The notes under the pieces were generated by a model. The model saw only the letters and a list, made by a program, of their open reading frames with translations. It was not told the origin of the DNA and did not search any database. 64,000 nucleotides of DNA from Pseudomonadota bacterium (GTDB taxonomy: Bacteria > Pseudomonadota > Alphaproteobacteria > Acetobacterales > Acetobacteraceae): the NCBI GenBank assembly GCA_021805565.1, contig JAJZFA010000022.1:1-64000 (forward strand), read 5' to 3'. The translations under genes and the position numbers were made by a program. Shown one piece after another: positions 27,292 through 35,264 of this stretch; positions within the stretch are counted from its first letter, which is position 1; every line of letters begins with the position of its first letter.

Positions 27292-27610
27292 CGTTGCCTC
27301 GGCGTGGTCGGGTTCAAGACACGCACCATGGTGGGCGGACCGGCCGCTGGCAACATGAGGGTGAATTTTTCATTCCTGGCGACGATAGGGAAAGCCACTG
27401 CTGTTTGCGACAGCGTGGTAGCAAATATCTTCTTTATTTTGCTGATACTCTTGCGGTTTTTAGAAAAATATCCTCTTCAGAGGTGGCGTTGAAGCTTTTC
27501 GCCTGCCGCGAGGTATGCCGCTTCCATGGAAAGACTTGTCCGGTCGATCCGCGGGATGCCCTTCTGGCAGGTATGGAAGCTTACCCGCGCGAATGGCTGA
27601 AGGAACCGAC
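27292..27610. promoter_or_regulatory. Divergent promoter region maeB / cysJ
   Basis: This 319-bp gap serves both the minus-strand maeB and the plus-strand cysJ. The stretch around 27415-27480 is markedly AT-rich (for example AAATATCTTCTTTATTTTGC) and is the likely site of promoters. No sulfur-regulator operator could be assigned by eye. Confidence 0.5.
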
Positions 27611-29356
27611 ATGCAGACCGCCCCGATGCTGCCAAACACCGCCCCGTTCCGGGAAGACCAGATCGCCGCGCTGAACCGGGTGATGTCGGTGACGACAGCA
27701 GAACAGCGCGCGTGGCTGTCTGGATATCTGGCCGGGCTTCAGGCGGCGAACGATCCGCAGGCGGTATCGCCCGCCGCGCCGCCGGCCAAACGGGCGCCGT
27801 TGACGATCCTGTTCGGGACCGAATCGGGCAACGCGGAAACACTGGCGGCGCAGATCCGGAAAGCCGCCGCCAAACTCGGATTTGCACCGAAAGTGGCCGA
27901 CATGGCCGATTTCACCCCCGCGCAAGCGGCCGCCTGCGAGAATTTATTGATTGTCGCCGCCACCTGGGGCGAAGGCGACCCGCCGCAACGTGCCACCGAT
28001 TTTTATGAGGCACTGCTGGCCGGCGATGCGCCCAGATTCGACAAGACGCGGTTCGCGGTGCTCGCCCTGGGCGACCGGGCCTATGCTCGGTTTTGCGAAA
28101 CCGGCCGTGTTCTGGATGAGCGACTGGCCGCGCTGGGGGGTGCGCGGATCGCCGACCGGATCGAGTGCGACCTCGAATATGAGAAAGCGGCCTCGGGCTG
28201 GATCGGCGCCACGCTCGATCGGTTGAACGCCGAAACCGCTGCCCCGGCGGAGGGCGCCTCGGTCATTCACGTCGATTTCGCTCGTCCCGGCGCCGATGCC
28301 CCGACCCGGACACGCCCGTTCGAGGCGGAAATTTCCGAACACATCCGCCTCAGCGGCAGCCGGTCGTCGTCGGACACGCATCACGTCGCGGTGTCGCTGG
28401 AAGGGTCGGGCATTCTGTATGAGCCGGGCGACTCGCTGGGCGTTGTCCCGACCAACGATCCGGCGCTTGCCGAAGCGGTAATGAAAGCCGCTGGGCTTGC
28501 CGGCGACGAGACGCTGTTCCAGGCGCTGACCGGACGGTTGGACATCGCGACGCTGACCGTCGGACAGATGGCGGACTTCGCTCGGGAAACCGGGACCGCC
28601 CCGCTGCCGGCGGACTGGGCGGAGGGACGGCAGATCCTCGATCTGCTGGAAACCGCACCCGGCGCGCTGACAGCGGCGCAACTGACCGCATTGTTGCGCC
28701 CCCTGCCCCCGCGCTACTACTCGATCGCGTCCAGCCGTAAATCCGTGGGCGAGGAAGCGCATCTTCTGGTCGCCGCGCTGCGCTACATTTCCCACGGGCG
28801 GGCGCGTGCGGGCGTCGCGTCCATCGATATCGCCGAACGCCATCGCGAGGGAGACAGGCTGAACGTCTTCCTGAGGCCGAACCCTCATTTCCGCCTGCCC
28901 GCGGACAACGGCCGGCCCGTTATCATGGTCGGACCCGGCACCGGCGTCGCGCCGTTCCGTGGCTTCCTGCAAGAGCGCGAGGCGACCGGTGCGACCGGCC
29001 GCAACTGGCTGGTGTTCGGCCATCGCAACTACACGCACGACTTTCTGTATCAACTGGAAATGCAGGATTGGCTGCAAAGCAAGCTGCTGACCCGGCTGGA
29101 CGTCGCATTTTCCCGCGATCGACCGGAGAAGCGCTATGTGCAGCATACGCTCTGGGACGTACGGCGCGATCTGTATGCGTGGCTGAAGGACGGTGCGGCG
29201 CTGTACGTTTGCGGCGATGCCAACGCGATGGCCAAGGACGTGCACGCGACGGTGCTGCGAATCCTGGCCGACCAGGGACACCAGGACGAAGCGGCGGCGA
29301 AGGCGGAACTGGACGCGATCCGCCGCGACGGACGCTATCTGCGCGACGTTTACTAG
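27611..29356 (+). CDS. cysJ: Sulfite reductase flavoprotein (CysJ, alpha subunit)
   Basis: 581 aa diflavin reductase passing electrons from NADPH to the hemoprotein CysI. Domains in order: flavodoxin-like (about 60-200; LFGTESGNAETLA, AATWGEGDPP, LALGDRAYARF), FAD domain (RYYSIASS; GVASIDIAERHREG) and NADP domain (MVGPGTGVAPFRGFLQER, VCGDANAMAKDVH), with the conserved C-terminal aromatic end YLRDVY. The ATG after GAAGGAACCGAC is chosen; the upstream extension looks random. cysI follows 11 bp later. Confidence 0.96.
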   Translation: MQTAPMLPNTAPFREDQIAALNRVMSVTTAEQRAWLSGYLAGLQAANDPQAVSPAAPPAKRAPLTILFGTESGNAETLAAQIRKAAAKLGFAPKVADMADFTPAQAAACENLLIVAATWGEGDPPQRATDFYEALLAGDAPRFDKTRFAVLALGDRAYARFCETGRVLDERLAALGGARIADRIECDLEYEKAASGWIGATLDRLNAETAAPAEGASVIHVDFARPGADAPTRTRPFEAEISEHIRLSGSRSSSDTHHVAVSLEGSGILYEPGDSLGVVPTNDPALAEAVMKAAGLAGDETLFQALTGRLDIATLTVGQMADFARETGTAPLPADWAEGRQILDLLETAPGALTAAQLTALLRPLPPRYYSIASSRKSVGEEAHLLVAALRYISHGRARAGVASIDIAERHREGDRLNVFLRPNPHFRLPADNGRPVIMVGPGTGVAPFRGFLQEREATGATGRNWLVFGHRNYTHDFLYQLEMQDWLQSKLLTRLDVAFSRDRPEKRYVQHTLWDVRRDLYAWLKDGAALYVCGDANAMAKDVHATVLRILADQGHQDEAAAKAELDAIRRDGRYLRDVY

Positions 29357-29367
29357 GAATATCCGGC

Positions 29368-31068
29368 ATGGACATCGAACGGCCCCTCTCCGCGAACGAA
29401 CGGATCAAGGCGGCGAGCAATCTGCTGCGCGGCACCATCGCCGACGGTCTGACGGTCGCCGAAACCGGCGCGCTGGCGGACGACGACACCCAGTTGACGA
29501 AATTCCACGGGTTCTATCAGCAGGACGATCGCGACCTGCGCGCCGAACGCGGCAAGCAGCGGATGGAAAAAGCGTTCAGCTTCATGGTTCGGATGCGGGT
29601 GCCCGGCGGCATCGTCACTCCGGCGCAATGGCTGGCGATCGAGACGCTGGCGCGGGAGCGTGCGAACGGAACGATCCGCCTGACTACGCGGGAAACCGTG
29701 CAGTTTCATGGCATTCTGAAAGGCAATCTGCGGCCGCTGATGCAGGGCCTGGACGCGGTGGCGCTGGACACGATCGCCGCCTGCGGCGACGTCAACCGCA
29801 ACGTGATCGCCACCGTCGCCCCCTGGCAGCCGCATTTGCAGACCGCGATCGCCACGCTGGCCCGCGACCTGTCGGCGCATCTGCTGCCGCGCACCCGAGC
29901 GTGGCACGAGATCTGGCTGGGCGAGGAGAAGATCGCCGGCGGCGCGGTGGAAGACGAACCGATTCTGGGGCGAACCTATCTGCCCCGCAAGTTCAAGATC
30001 GCCATCGCCCTGCCGCCGTATAACGACGTCGATGTGTTCGCCCACGATCTGGGATTGATCGCAATCGTCGAGCAAGGCGAAATCCTGGGCTATAATGTGG
30101 TTGTCGGTGGCGGCATGGGCATGACCCACGGCGAGCCGGATACCTATCCGCGCATCGGCGACACGATCGGATTTTGCAAGGCAGCCGACGCCATCGACGT
30201 CGCGGAAAAGATCGTGACCGTGCAACGCGACCACGGCGACCGGTCCAACCGCAAACATGCGCGCCTGAAATATACCATCGACGACATGGGGCTGGACCGG
30301 TTCGTGGCGCTGGTCAACGACCGCCTGACGGTGAAACTGGCGCCCGCGAAGGCGTTCGCGTTCACCTCGACCGGCGACCGGGCGGGTTGGGCGGAGTCCC
30401 CGGACGGCACGTCGCATATGACGGTATTTATTGAAAATGGCCGCATCCAAGGCAAGGCGATGGCCGGGCTGCATGCGATTGCCGTCCTGGGGACCGGGCG
30501 GTTCATCATGACGGCCAACCAAAACCTGGTGCTGGCCGATATTCCGCCGGCCGATCGTCCCCGCATCGAATCGCTACTGGCGGAATATGGTCTGGACCGG
30601 CCTGTCAGCGGCCTGCGGCGCCATGCGATGGCCTGCGTCGCGCTGCCGACCTGCGGGCTGGCCCTGGCCGAAAGCGAACGCTATCTGCCCGATCTGGTCA
30701 CGCGGCTGGAGGACGAGCTTGACCGGTTCGGCTTGCGCGACGCGAACATCACCATCCGCATGACCGGATGCCCGAACGGTTGCGCTCGTCCGTATGTGTC
30801 GGAAATCGGGTTGGTGGGCCGCACGCCCGGCATCTACAACCTGTATCTTGGCGGTGCTCACGAAGGGGTGCGGCTGAACAAATTGTATCGCCGCGATCTG
30901 GATGGCGATGCGATCGTCGCCGCGCTGTCGCCGCTGTTCGCGCTGTACGCGACGCACCGGGCGTCCGGCGAACATTTCGGCGATTTCGCGATCCGCACCG
31001 ATATCGTGCAGGCCACGACCGCCGGATTGAATTTTCACGACAATCTGCCGGCCGGCGTGGAGGGCTGA
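29368..31068 (+). CDS. cysI: Sulfite reductase hemoprotein (CysI, beta subunit)
   Basis: 566 aa siroheme/4Fe-4S enzyme that reduces sulfite to sulfide for cysteine synthesis. The N-terminal KFHGFYQQDDRDLR and RMRVPGGIVTPAQWLAI are family-typical. The iron-sulfur/siroheme ligands lie in VALPTCGLALAESERYLP and TGCPNGCARPYVSEIGLVG. It pairs with the upstream cysJ. A small membrane-protein gene starts three bases after its stop. Confidence 0.96.
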   Translation: MDIERPLSANERIKAASNLLRGTIADGLTVAETGALADDDTQLTKFHGFYQQDDRDLRAERGKQRMEKAFSFMVRMRVPGGIVTPAQWLAIETLARERANGTIRLTTRETVQFHGILKGNLRPLMQGLDAVALDTIAACGDVNRNVIATVAPWQPHLQTAIATLARDLSAHLLPRTRAWHEIWLGEEKIAGGAVEDEPILGRTYLPRKFKIAIALPPYNDVDVFAHDLGLIAIVEQGEILGYNVVVGGGMGMTHGEPDTYPRIGDTIGFCKAADAIDVAEKIVTVQRDHGDRSNRKHARLKYTIDDMGLDRFVALVNDRLTVKLAPAKAFAFTSTGDRAGWAESPDGTSHMTVFIENGRIQGKAMAGLHAIAVLGTGRFIMTANQNLVLADIPPADRPRIESLLAEYGLDRPVSGLRRHAMACVALPTCGLALAESERYLPDLVTRLEDELDRFGLRDANITIRMTGCPNGCARPYVSEIGLVGRTPGIYNLYLGGAHEGVRLNKLYRRDLDGDAIVAALSPLFALYATHRASGEHFGDFAIRTDIVQATTAGLNFHDNLPAGVEG

Positions 31069-31071
31069 TCC

Positions 31072-31392
31072 ATGCGCGCTGCCGATGCCCTGACATCGGA
31101 CCCGGCCGCTTCCGCCGAACAGCCATGGTTGCCGGGCGCGCCGCATGCTGTCGCCGCGCTGACCACCTGGGCGGTGTTCGGCGCATCGGCCTGCGCCACC
31201 GGACTGCTGCTGGCGACGCTGGCCAGCTTCGCCATCTATCTGCCGGTGACGGCCCTGGCCCTGAATGGCGGGCAGGCCATCGCAACCGGCGACCCCGCCC
31301 CCGCGATAACGCCGAGTGCTCGGGCTGTGCTGCTGGGGCTATGGACGGCGACCGCCTGGGCCGGGGCGGCGCTGGCATCCATGACTGGCTGA
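31072..31392 (+). CDS. Small membrane protein of unknown function after cysI (106 aa)
   Basis: Not recognised. After a polar N-terminus there are two hydrophobic stretches, roughly AALTTWAVFGASACATGLLL continuing into LASFAIYLPVTALAL, and a C-terminal one, ARAVLLGLWTATAWAGAAL. It starts three bases after cysI, so it is probably the last gene of the sulfite reductase operon. A role tied to sulfur assimilation is inferred from position only. Confidence 0.6.
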   Translation: MRAADALTSDPAASAEQPWLPGAPHAVAALTTWAVFGASACATGLLLATLASFAIYLPVTALALNGGQAIATGDPAPAITPSARAVLLGLWTATAWAGAALASMTG

Positions 31393-31810
31393 CCGGGACG
31401 GCCTGACCGGGGCTGGCTGAAGACGAGGCGGTTGACGACGGGACCGCTGCCGATGCGTGGCCCTAGTCGCGCGCCCGCGCCGGAAACTGCATGCAAATCA
31501 GGCCGGCGCCCCCGGCCCCGCGACAAGGCACGCCGCCGATCCGGCCGATACCAGCCAGAACTGCCCGCCGCCGCCCGGCGGCACCGGCCGGTCACCGATC
31601 CGCCGGCCGGAACGAGATAGCGCCAGGTTCCCAGCCCATCCGCCGTCGCGACGATCACGGCTGATTGGCCGGAGTCCGGATCGCGGCCAGTTCCTCGCCG
31701 GTGAGTGGCGGGATCGGGCCGCAGGCCGCCTCGCGATGCTGGTGGTGCGCCCTGGCATCCCGCAATTGCTGGCGATGGGCCGGATACCGCGACCTGGGCG
31801 TGGTTTCCAC
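31393..31810. other. Intergenic region; at most one small doubtful gene
   Basis: GC-rich sequence between the cys operon and the lower-GC accessory cluster. Only a 55-codon minus-strand frame (listed separately) has a ribosome site. The rest shows no supported feature. Confidence 0.45.
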
Positions 31811-31822
31811 TTGACGTGCCAT
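31655..31822 (-). CDS. Possible small protein (55 aa), doubtful
   Basis: Frame starting MARQVETTPRSRYPAHRQQL and ending EELAAIRTPANQP, with CCAGGAACGTCG upstream of the ATG. The downstream frame begins GTG overlapping this stop and reads VIVATADGLGTWRYLVPAG before becoming unnatural, which suggests a frameshifted longer gene. Family not recognised. Confidence 0.3.
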   Translation of the reverse strand: MARQVETTPRSRYPAHRQQLRDARAHHQHREAACGPIPPLTGEELAAIRTPANQP

Positions 31823-31854
31823 CGACGTTCCTGGATGATAGTTAGCATGATAAC
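31811..31854 (+). promoter_or_regulatory. Candidate promoter and MarR-type operator of the isochorismatase-marR cluster
   Basis: TTGACG (31811-31816), 17 bp, GATGAT (31834-31839) forms a reasonable sigma-70 promoter. Directly after it, GTTAGCATGATAAC (31841-31854) is a nearly perfect 14-bp palindrome (one mismatched pair) that would cover the transcription start. A MarR regulator is encoded two genes downstream, and such regulators usually bind their own promoter at palindromes of this type. Confidence 0.5.
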
Positions 31855-31869
31855 CAAATAGGAGAGATC

Positions 31870-32508
31870 ATGACCGAAAAAACATTGTCCAGTGAATTCA
31901 ATAAGAGTCGCTCCGCGTTCGTTTTCATCGAGTTCCAAGCCGAGTGGCTCGCTGAAGACGGCCTACTTTTTCAACGTCTTGTGCAAGACAAAGACGCATT
32001 TCTGAGTGCAGTCTCTCAAGCCGCACTTCTTCTGACTGCCGCCCGAAGAAACGCTTGCACCATTGCCCACGCAGGGCTCGATCTTCGTGACGATCCAACT
32101 TACCGCCTGTTCGGTGGCGGACAAAACGTACTCGGGTTGCGCGCAGCGATTCCCCGAGCGGGTACGTGGACGGGACCCGGCGCAGCATTCGTGCCGCCCT
32201 TCATTCCGATGCAGGGAGAGTTCATTGTTCACGGGCGTTCGGGAGCCAGCGTTTTGAAAAACTCGACCCTGGATGCGTTCCTCCGCAACAATCGAATCGA
32301 TACGCTCTTTTTAACGGGCTTTGCCACGCATGTATGTGTGGAATCAACGCTGCGCGATGCTCACGACAGCGGGATCAACGTCTTCGTGGTCAAAGATGCA
32401 TGCGCCGCCTTTACTCGCGCACAGGACGAACATTTTCATCAACACATCCTGCATCACTTCGGAGCAGGCATTGACGTTGCCACCCTATTAAAAATGCTCG
32501 AAGCATAA
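31870..32508 (+). CDS. Isochorismatase-like cysteine hydrolase with altered catalytic triad
   Basis: 212 aa, isochorismatase fold. The nucleophile is in place: TGFATHVCVESTLRDA with C156. The first triad residue, normally aspartate in a VIDMQ-like strand, is glutamate here (FVFIEFQAEWL, E21). The usual lysine position falls in FIVHGRSGAS (about 119-127), where no lysine is present. It may therefore be a divergent hydrolase or a non-catalytic binder. AGGAGAGATC precedes the ATG. It is the first gene of a lower-GC cluster with marR and a small membrane protein. Confidence 0.85.
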   Translation: MTEKTLSSEFNKSRSAFVFIEFQAEWLAEDGLLFQRLVQDKDAFLSAVSQAALLLTAARRNACTIAHAGLDLRDDPTYRLFGGGQNVLGLRAAIPRAGTWTGPGAAFVPPFIPMQGEFIVHGRSGASVLKNSTLDAFLRNNRIDTLFLTGFATHVCVESTLRDAHDSGINVFVVKDACAAFTRAQDEHFHQHILHHFGAGIDVATLLKMLEA

Positions 32509-32520
32509 GAGGAGTCTGAC

Positions 32521-32976
32521 ATGTTTTTCTTGAAAGAGTTGCCAACGCGCCAAATGTTGGAAGTGTACAAAAAGCGCTTCCCGGACATGAAGATGGATAC
32601 GGTCGAGTCTGCCTTGAGATTACTCCGGCAAGCGAGCCTTCTCTTGAGAATACTCGATGCATATTTTACCAAGCACGATCTTTCCCAATTGCGCTTCTTG
32701 ATACTCGTCGTGCTTGACCGCGAGATTGATCGTGATTGGCTCATGGCCAGTGAAGTAGCCGCGCGTCTCGATGTCTCGCGTCCGGTCATGGCCCGTACGC
32801 TGAAGACGCTATCAGACGATAAATTGCTAGACTTTGACGAACATGATACAGATGGTCGCGCCAAACTTATCCGCCTTACTTCAAAGGGGCGCTGGACCCT
32901 GCACGAGGTGCTGCCGGGCTACTACCGAGAAATCGAACAATTCATGGTTTCTTCCCAAGATGGCGGCACACCATGA
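32521..32976 (+). CDS. MarR family transcriptional regulator
   Basis: 151 aa. Winged-helix core: MASEVAARLDVSRPVMARTLKTL as the recognition region, then LLDFDEHDTDGRAKLIRLTSKGR as the wing with the MarR-typical D-x-R. Helices at both ends form the dimer. AGAGGAGTCTGAC is upstream. Likely represses the cluster through the palindrome at 31841-31854 and responds to a small ligand. Its end overlaps the next gene (ATGA). Confidence 0.88.
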   Translation: MFFLKELPTRQMLEVYKKRFPDMKMDTVESALRLLRQASLLLRILDAYFTKHDLSQLRFLILVVLDREIDRDWLMASEVAARLDVSRPVMARTLKTLSDDKLLDFDEHDTDGRAKLIRLTSKGRWTLHEVLPGYYREIEQFMVSSQDGGTP

Positions 32977-33191
32977 ACGCCACCCTTCTTCCCAGTCGTC
33001 AAATCGCATTCCTGGCCTTGCTTTGGGTTCTGGTATTTTTACTGGTTTTGACACTAAATTGTCTGCTTGATCTGGTAACACAGGAAAAACCTTGGCACCC
33101 TGTTCTGCGCACTGCATTCTTAACGGCCATCTTAGTGCCAATGATTAACCTTTTGTTCGTGCCCGGATTGCGTCGAGTTCTACGTATTTAA
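32973..33191 (+). CDS. Small two-helix membrane protein (72 aa)
   Basis: Begins MNATLLPSRQIAFLALLWVL with a long hydrophobic helix, a polar turn VTQEKPWHP, then a second helix LTAILVPMINLLFVPG and a basic end RRVLRI. Family not identified. Its start overlaps the marR stop, so it is cotranslated with the regulator and belongs to the same lower-GC cluster. Confidence 0.65.
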   Translation: MNATLLPSRQIAFLALLWVLVFLLVLTLNCLLDLVTQEKPWHPVLRTAFLTAILVPMINLLFVPGLRRVLRI

Positions 33192-33212
33192 CTGAACCGC
33201 AAGCGTACACGT

Positions 33213-34431
33213 GTGACCAAGCGCAATGTCCGATTTGCCTATGCCATGTTACGCCGGTATGCGCCGCGGTTCCTGGACGTACTCAAGCTACGGGCGGCAC
33301 CAACCGCCAAGGGCGTGTTCGATGCCATCGACGTGCTGCGCGACATGAACAGCGACAATGCACGCAAGGTGCCCGCCGGCGCGTCAACCGAATTCATCAG
33401 GTCACGCTGGGCCAAATTGGTGCGCACGGACGATGGCACCGACCGCCGCAACTATGAACTGTGCGCCCTTTCGGAGCTGAAGAATACGCTGCGTTCGGGT
33501 GATGTGTGGGTGCGGGGTTCGCGTCAGTTCAAGGACTTCGACGAGTACCTGGTACCGGTCGAGAAATTCACCACCTTGAAACTGATCAAAGAATTACCGC
33601 TGGCAGTGACCACTGATTGCGATCAGTATTTGCGAACGGCTGGAATTGCTGGAACAGCAGCTTGCCACTGTCAACTGCATGGCTGCGGCCAACAATCTGC
33701 CGGACGCCATCATTACCGGGTCCGGCTTGAAGATCACGCCGCCGGCCGCGGCGGTGCCGGAGACCGCGCAAGCCCTGATCGACCAGCCGGCGATGCTGCT
33801 GCTGCCGCACGTCAACATCACCGAACTCTTGATGGAAGTTGATGAGTGGACGGGTTTCACCCGGCACTTCACACATCTGAAAACCGGCGACACGGCCAAG
33901 GACAAGACCTTGCTGCTGACGACAATCCTGGCCGATGGCATCGATCTTGGGCTAACCAAGATGGCCGGGTCCTGCCCTGGCACTCCCTACGCCAAGCTGT
34001 CGTGGCTACAAGCCTGGCACATCCGGGATGAAACGTACTCAACGGCCGTGGCCGAACTGGTGAACGCGCAGTTTCTGCAACCCTTCGCCGGAAACTGGGG
34101 TGACGGCACCACGTCATGGTCGGATGGTCAGAACTTCAGAACCGGCAGCAAAGCTGAGAGCACTGGGCATATCAACCCGAAGTATGGAAGTAGCCCTGGG
34201 CGGACGTTTTATACCCATATCTCCGGCCAATACGCGCCCTTCAGCACCAAGGTTGTCAACGTCGGTGTGCGCGATCGACCTATGGGCTCGATGGCCTGCT
34301 GTACAACGAGCCGGACTTGCGGATTGAGGAGCATTACACTGACACGGCGGGTTTTACCGATCATGTCTTCGGTCTAATGCAGCTGCTGGGCTTCCGATTT
34401 GCCCCACGTATCCGAGACCTGGGCGACGGTG
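33213..34431 (+). pseudogene. Tn3-family transposase remnant with frameshifts
   Basis: Internal part of a Tn3-family (Tn4652/Tn5041-like) transposase. The first frame gives [20 protein letters not shown] and [19 protein letters not shown]; around 33630 the frame shifts and continues with LEQQLATVN ... [21 protein letters not shown] and [23 protein letters not shown]; near 34275 it shifts again to [19 protein letters not shown] and [11 protein letters not shown]. Similarity stops there, so both the N-terminal DNA-binding part and the C-terminal catalytic part are missing. No terminal repeats were found. Confidence 0.9.
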
Positions 34432-34466
34432 CTGTCGGCGGTCAGGATCATGGGACGATCTCCTTT

Positions 34467-34516
34467 GCGCCTGACATTAATCCCGCTCTGTTCACCTGCC
34501 AATATTCTGCTGACAC
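34467..34516. repeat. 50-bp direct repeat, left copy
   Basis: 45 of 50 bases match the copy at 35180-35229, without gaps (shared core CGCTCTGTTCACCTGCCAAT). Same orientation. The two copies enclose the DUF4345 gene. On the minus strand this copy runs straight into AAGGAGAT and an ATG at 34451 whose frame is cut by the Tn3 remnant after a few codons. Confidence 0.85.
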
Positions 34517-34637
34517 CGCCTCAATGCATCTTGATCTCGTCGCCTGACATCGTTATGTCCGCCGAACCGGAGACGCCTCCCAAGGCGATTTCCACATCAT
34601 TCGGGACGCAACCCATCCGGCAATCCAGAGGTAAAAA

Positions 34638-35024
34638 TTGAAATTCCCAACATCATTGCTCTGGCTCAACTCTGTATTGTTCGCCGTGTTCGGCTCCAGC
34701 TTTATCGCAGCGCCTGAGTTATTTGCCAAGGTCATTACAGGCGCAATACCTGGAACCTCTAGTGCGCTCATCGACATGCGTGCCACCTACGGAGGAATGG
34801 GCCTTGGTATCGGTCTATTCTTCGGCTTCTGTGCTCGTCGCCCAGCGACGGTAGAATTGGGTTTGTACGCCTCCCTCTTCGTCCTTGGCACAACCGCCAT
34901 CGCTCGTCTGGCCGGTTTCGCTGCCGATGGTGCGCCCAACGTATTCATGCTCCTGCTGGTTTCTGCAGAGCTTCTGTTTGTAGTATTAATCGTTGCCGCA
35001 CTTAGGCAGATCCGAAATGGCTAA
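34638..35024 (+). CDS. DUF4345 family membrane protein
   Basis: 128 aa with four hydrophobic helices. The start region LLWLNSVLFAVFGSSFIAAP and the central DMRATYGGMGLGIGLFFGFC (the conserved R-A-x-Y-G-G/G-x-G-x-G block) fit DUF4345. Function unknown. The start is TTG with AGAGGTAAAAA upstream; no ATG gives the complete family N-terminus. Base composition is lower in GC than the core genes, and it stands between two 50-bp direct repeats and beside a Tn3 remnant, so it is probably transferred. Confidence 0.8.
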   Translation: MKFPTSLLWLNSVLFAVFGSSFIAAPELFAKVITGAIPGTSSALIDMRATYGGMGLGIGLFFGFCARRPATVELGLYASLFVLGTTAIARLAGFAADGAPNVFMLLLVSAELLFVVLIVAALRQIRNG

Positions 35025-35179
35025 GTGGCCCCTCGAACATTAATTGCGACGTCCCAGACAGCAACTATGCAGACAACGCAGCCCACGCCGCCCGGCGGAA
35101 CACCCGCCCACTTCTATCTCATCCCGCCCTCCGCCGGATGTGGTGAGACGCGCAAGAATATCGCCAATTTTGGTTGGTC

Positions 35180-35229
35180 GCGCCTGACACTAACCGCGCT
35201 CTGTTCACCTGCCAATGTTCTGCTGATAC
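35180..35229. repeat. 50-bp direct repeat, right copy
   Basis: Second copy of the repeat described at 34467-34516, 36 bp upstream of the SDR start. It probably marks a recombination or insertion junction, after which normal high-GC sequence resumes. Confidence 0.85.
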
Positions 35230-35264
35230 AGTTAGTCCAGGCAACACGGGAAGGACACGCCACA

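Noticed and set aside
25288-27492. Very long open frame on the plus strand opposite maeB
   Set aside because: It is the antisense shadow of a GC-rich gene: composition is dominated by Arg, Gly, Gln and His, no family motif is present, and the minus-strand frame is a clear MaeB.
31457-31861. 134-codon plus-strand frame before the isochorismatase gene
   Set aside because: Composition is random-like and it overlaps the candidate promoter; no ribosome site.
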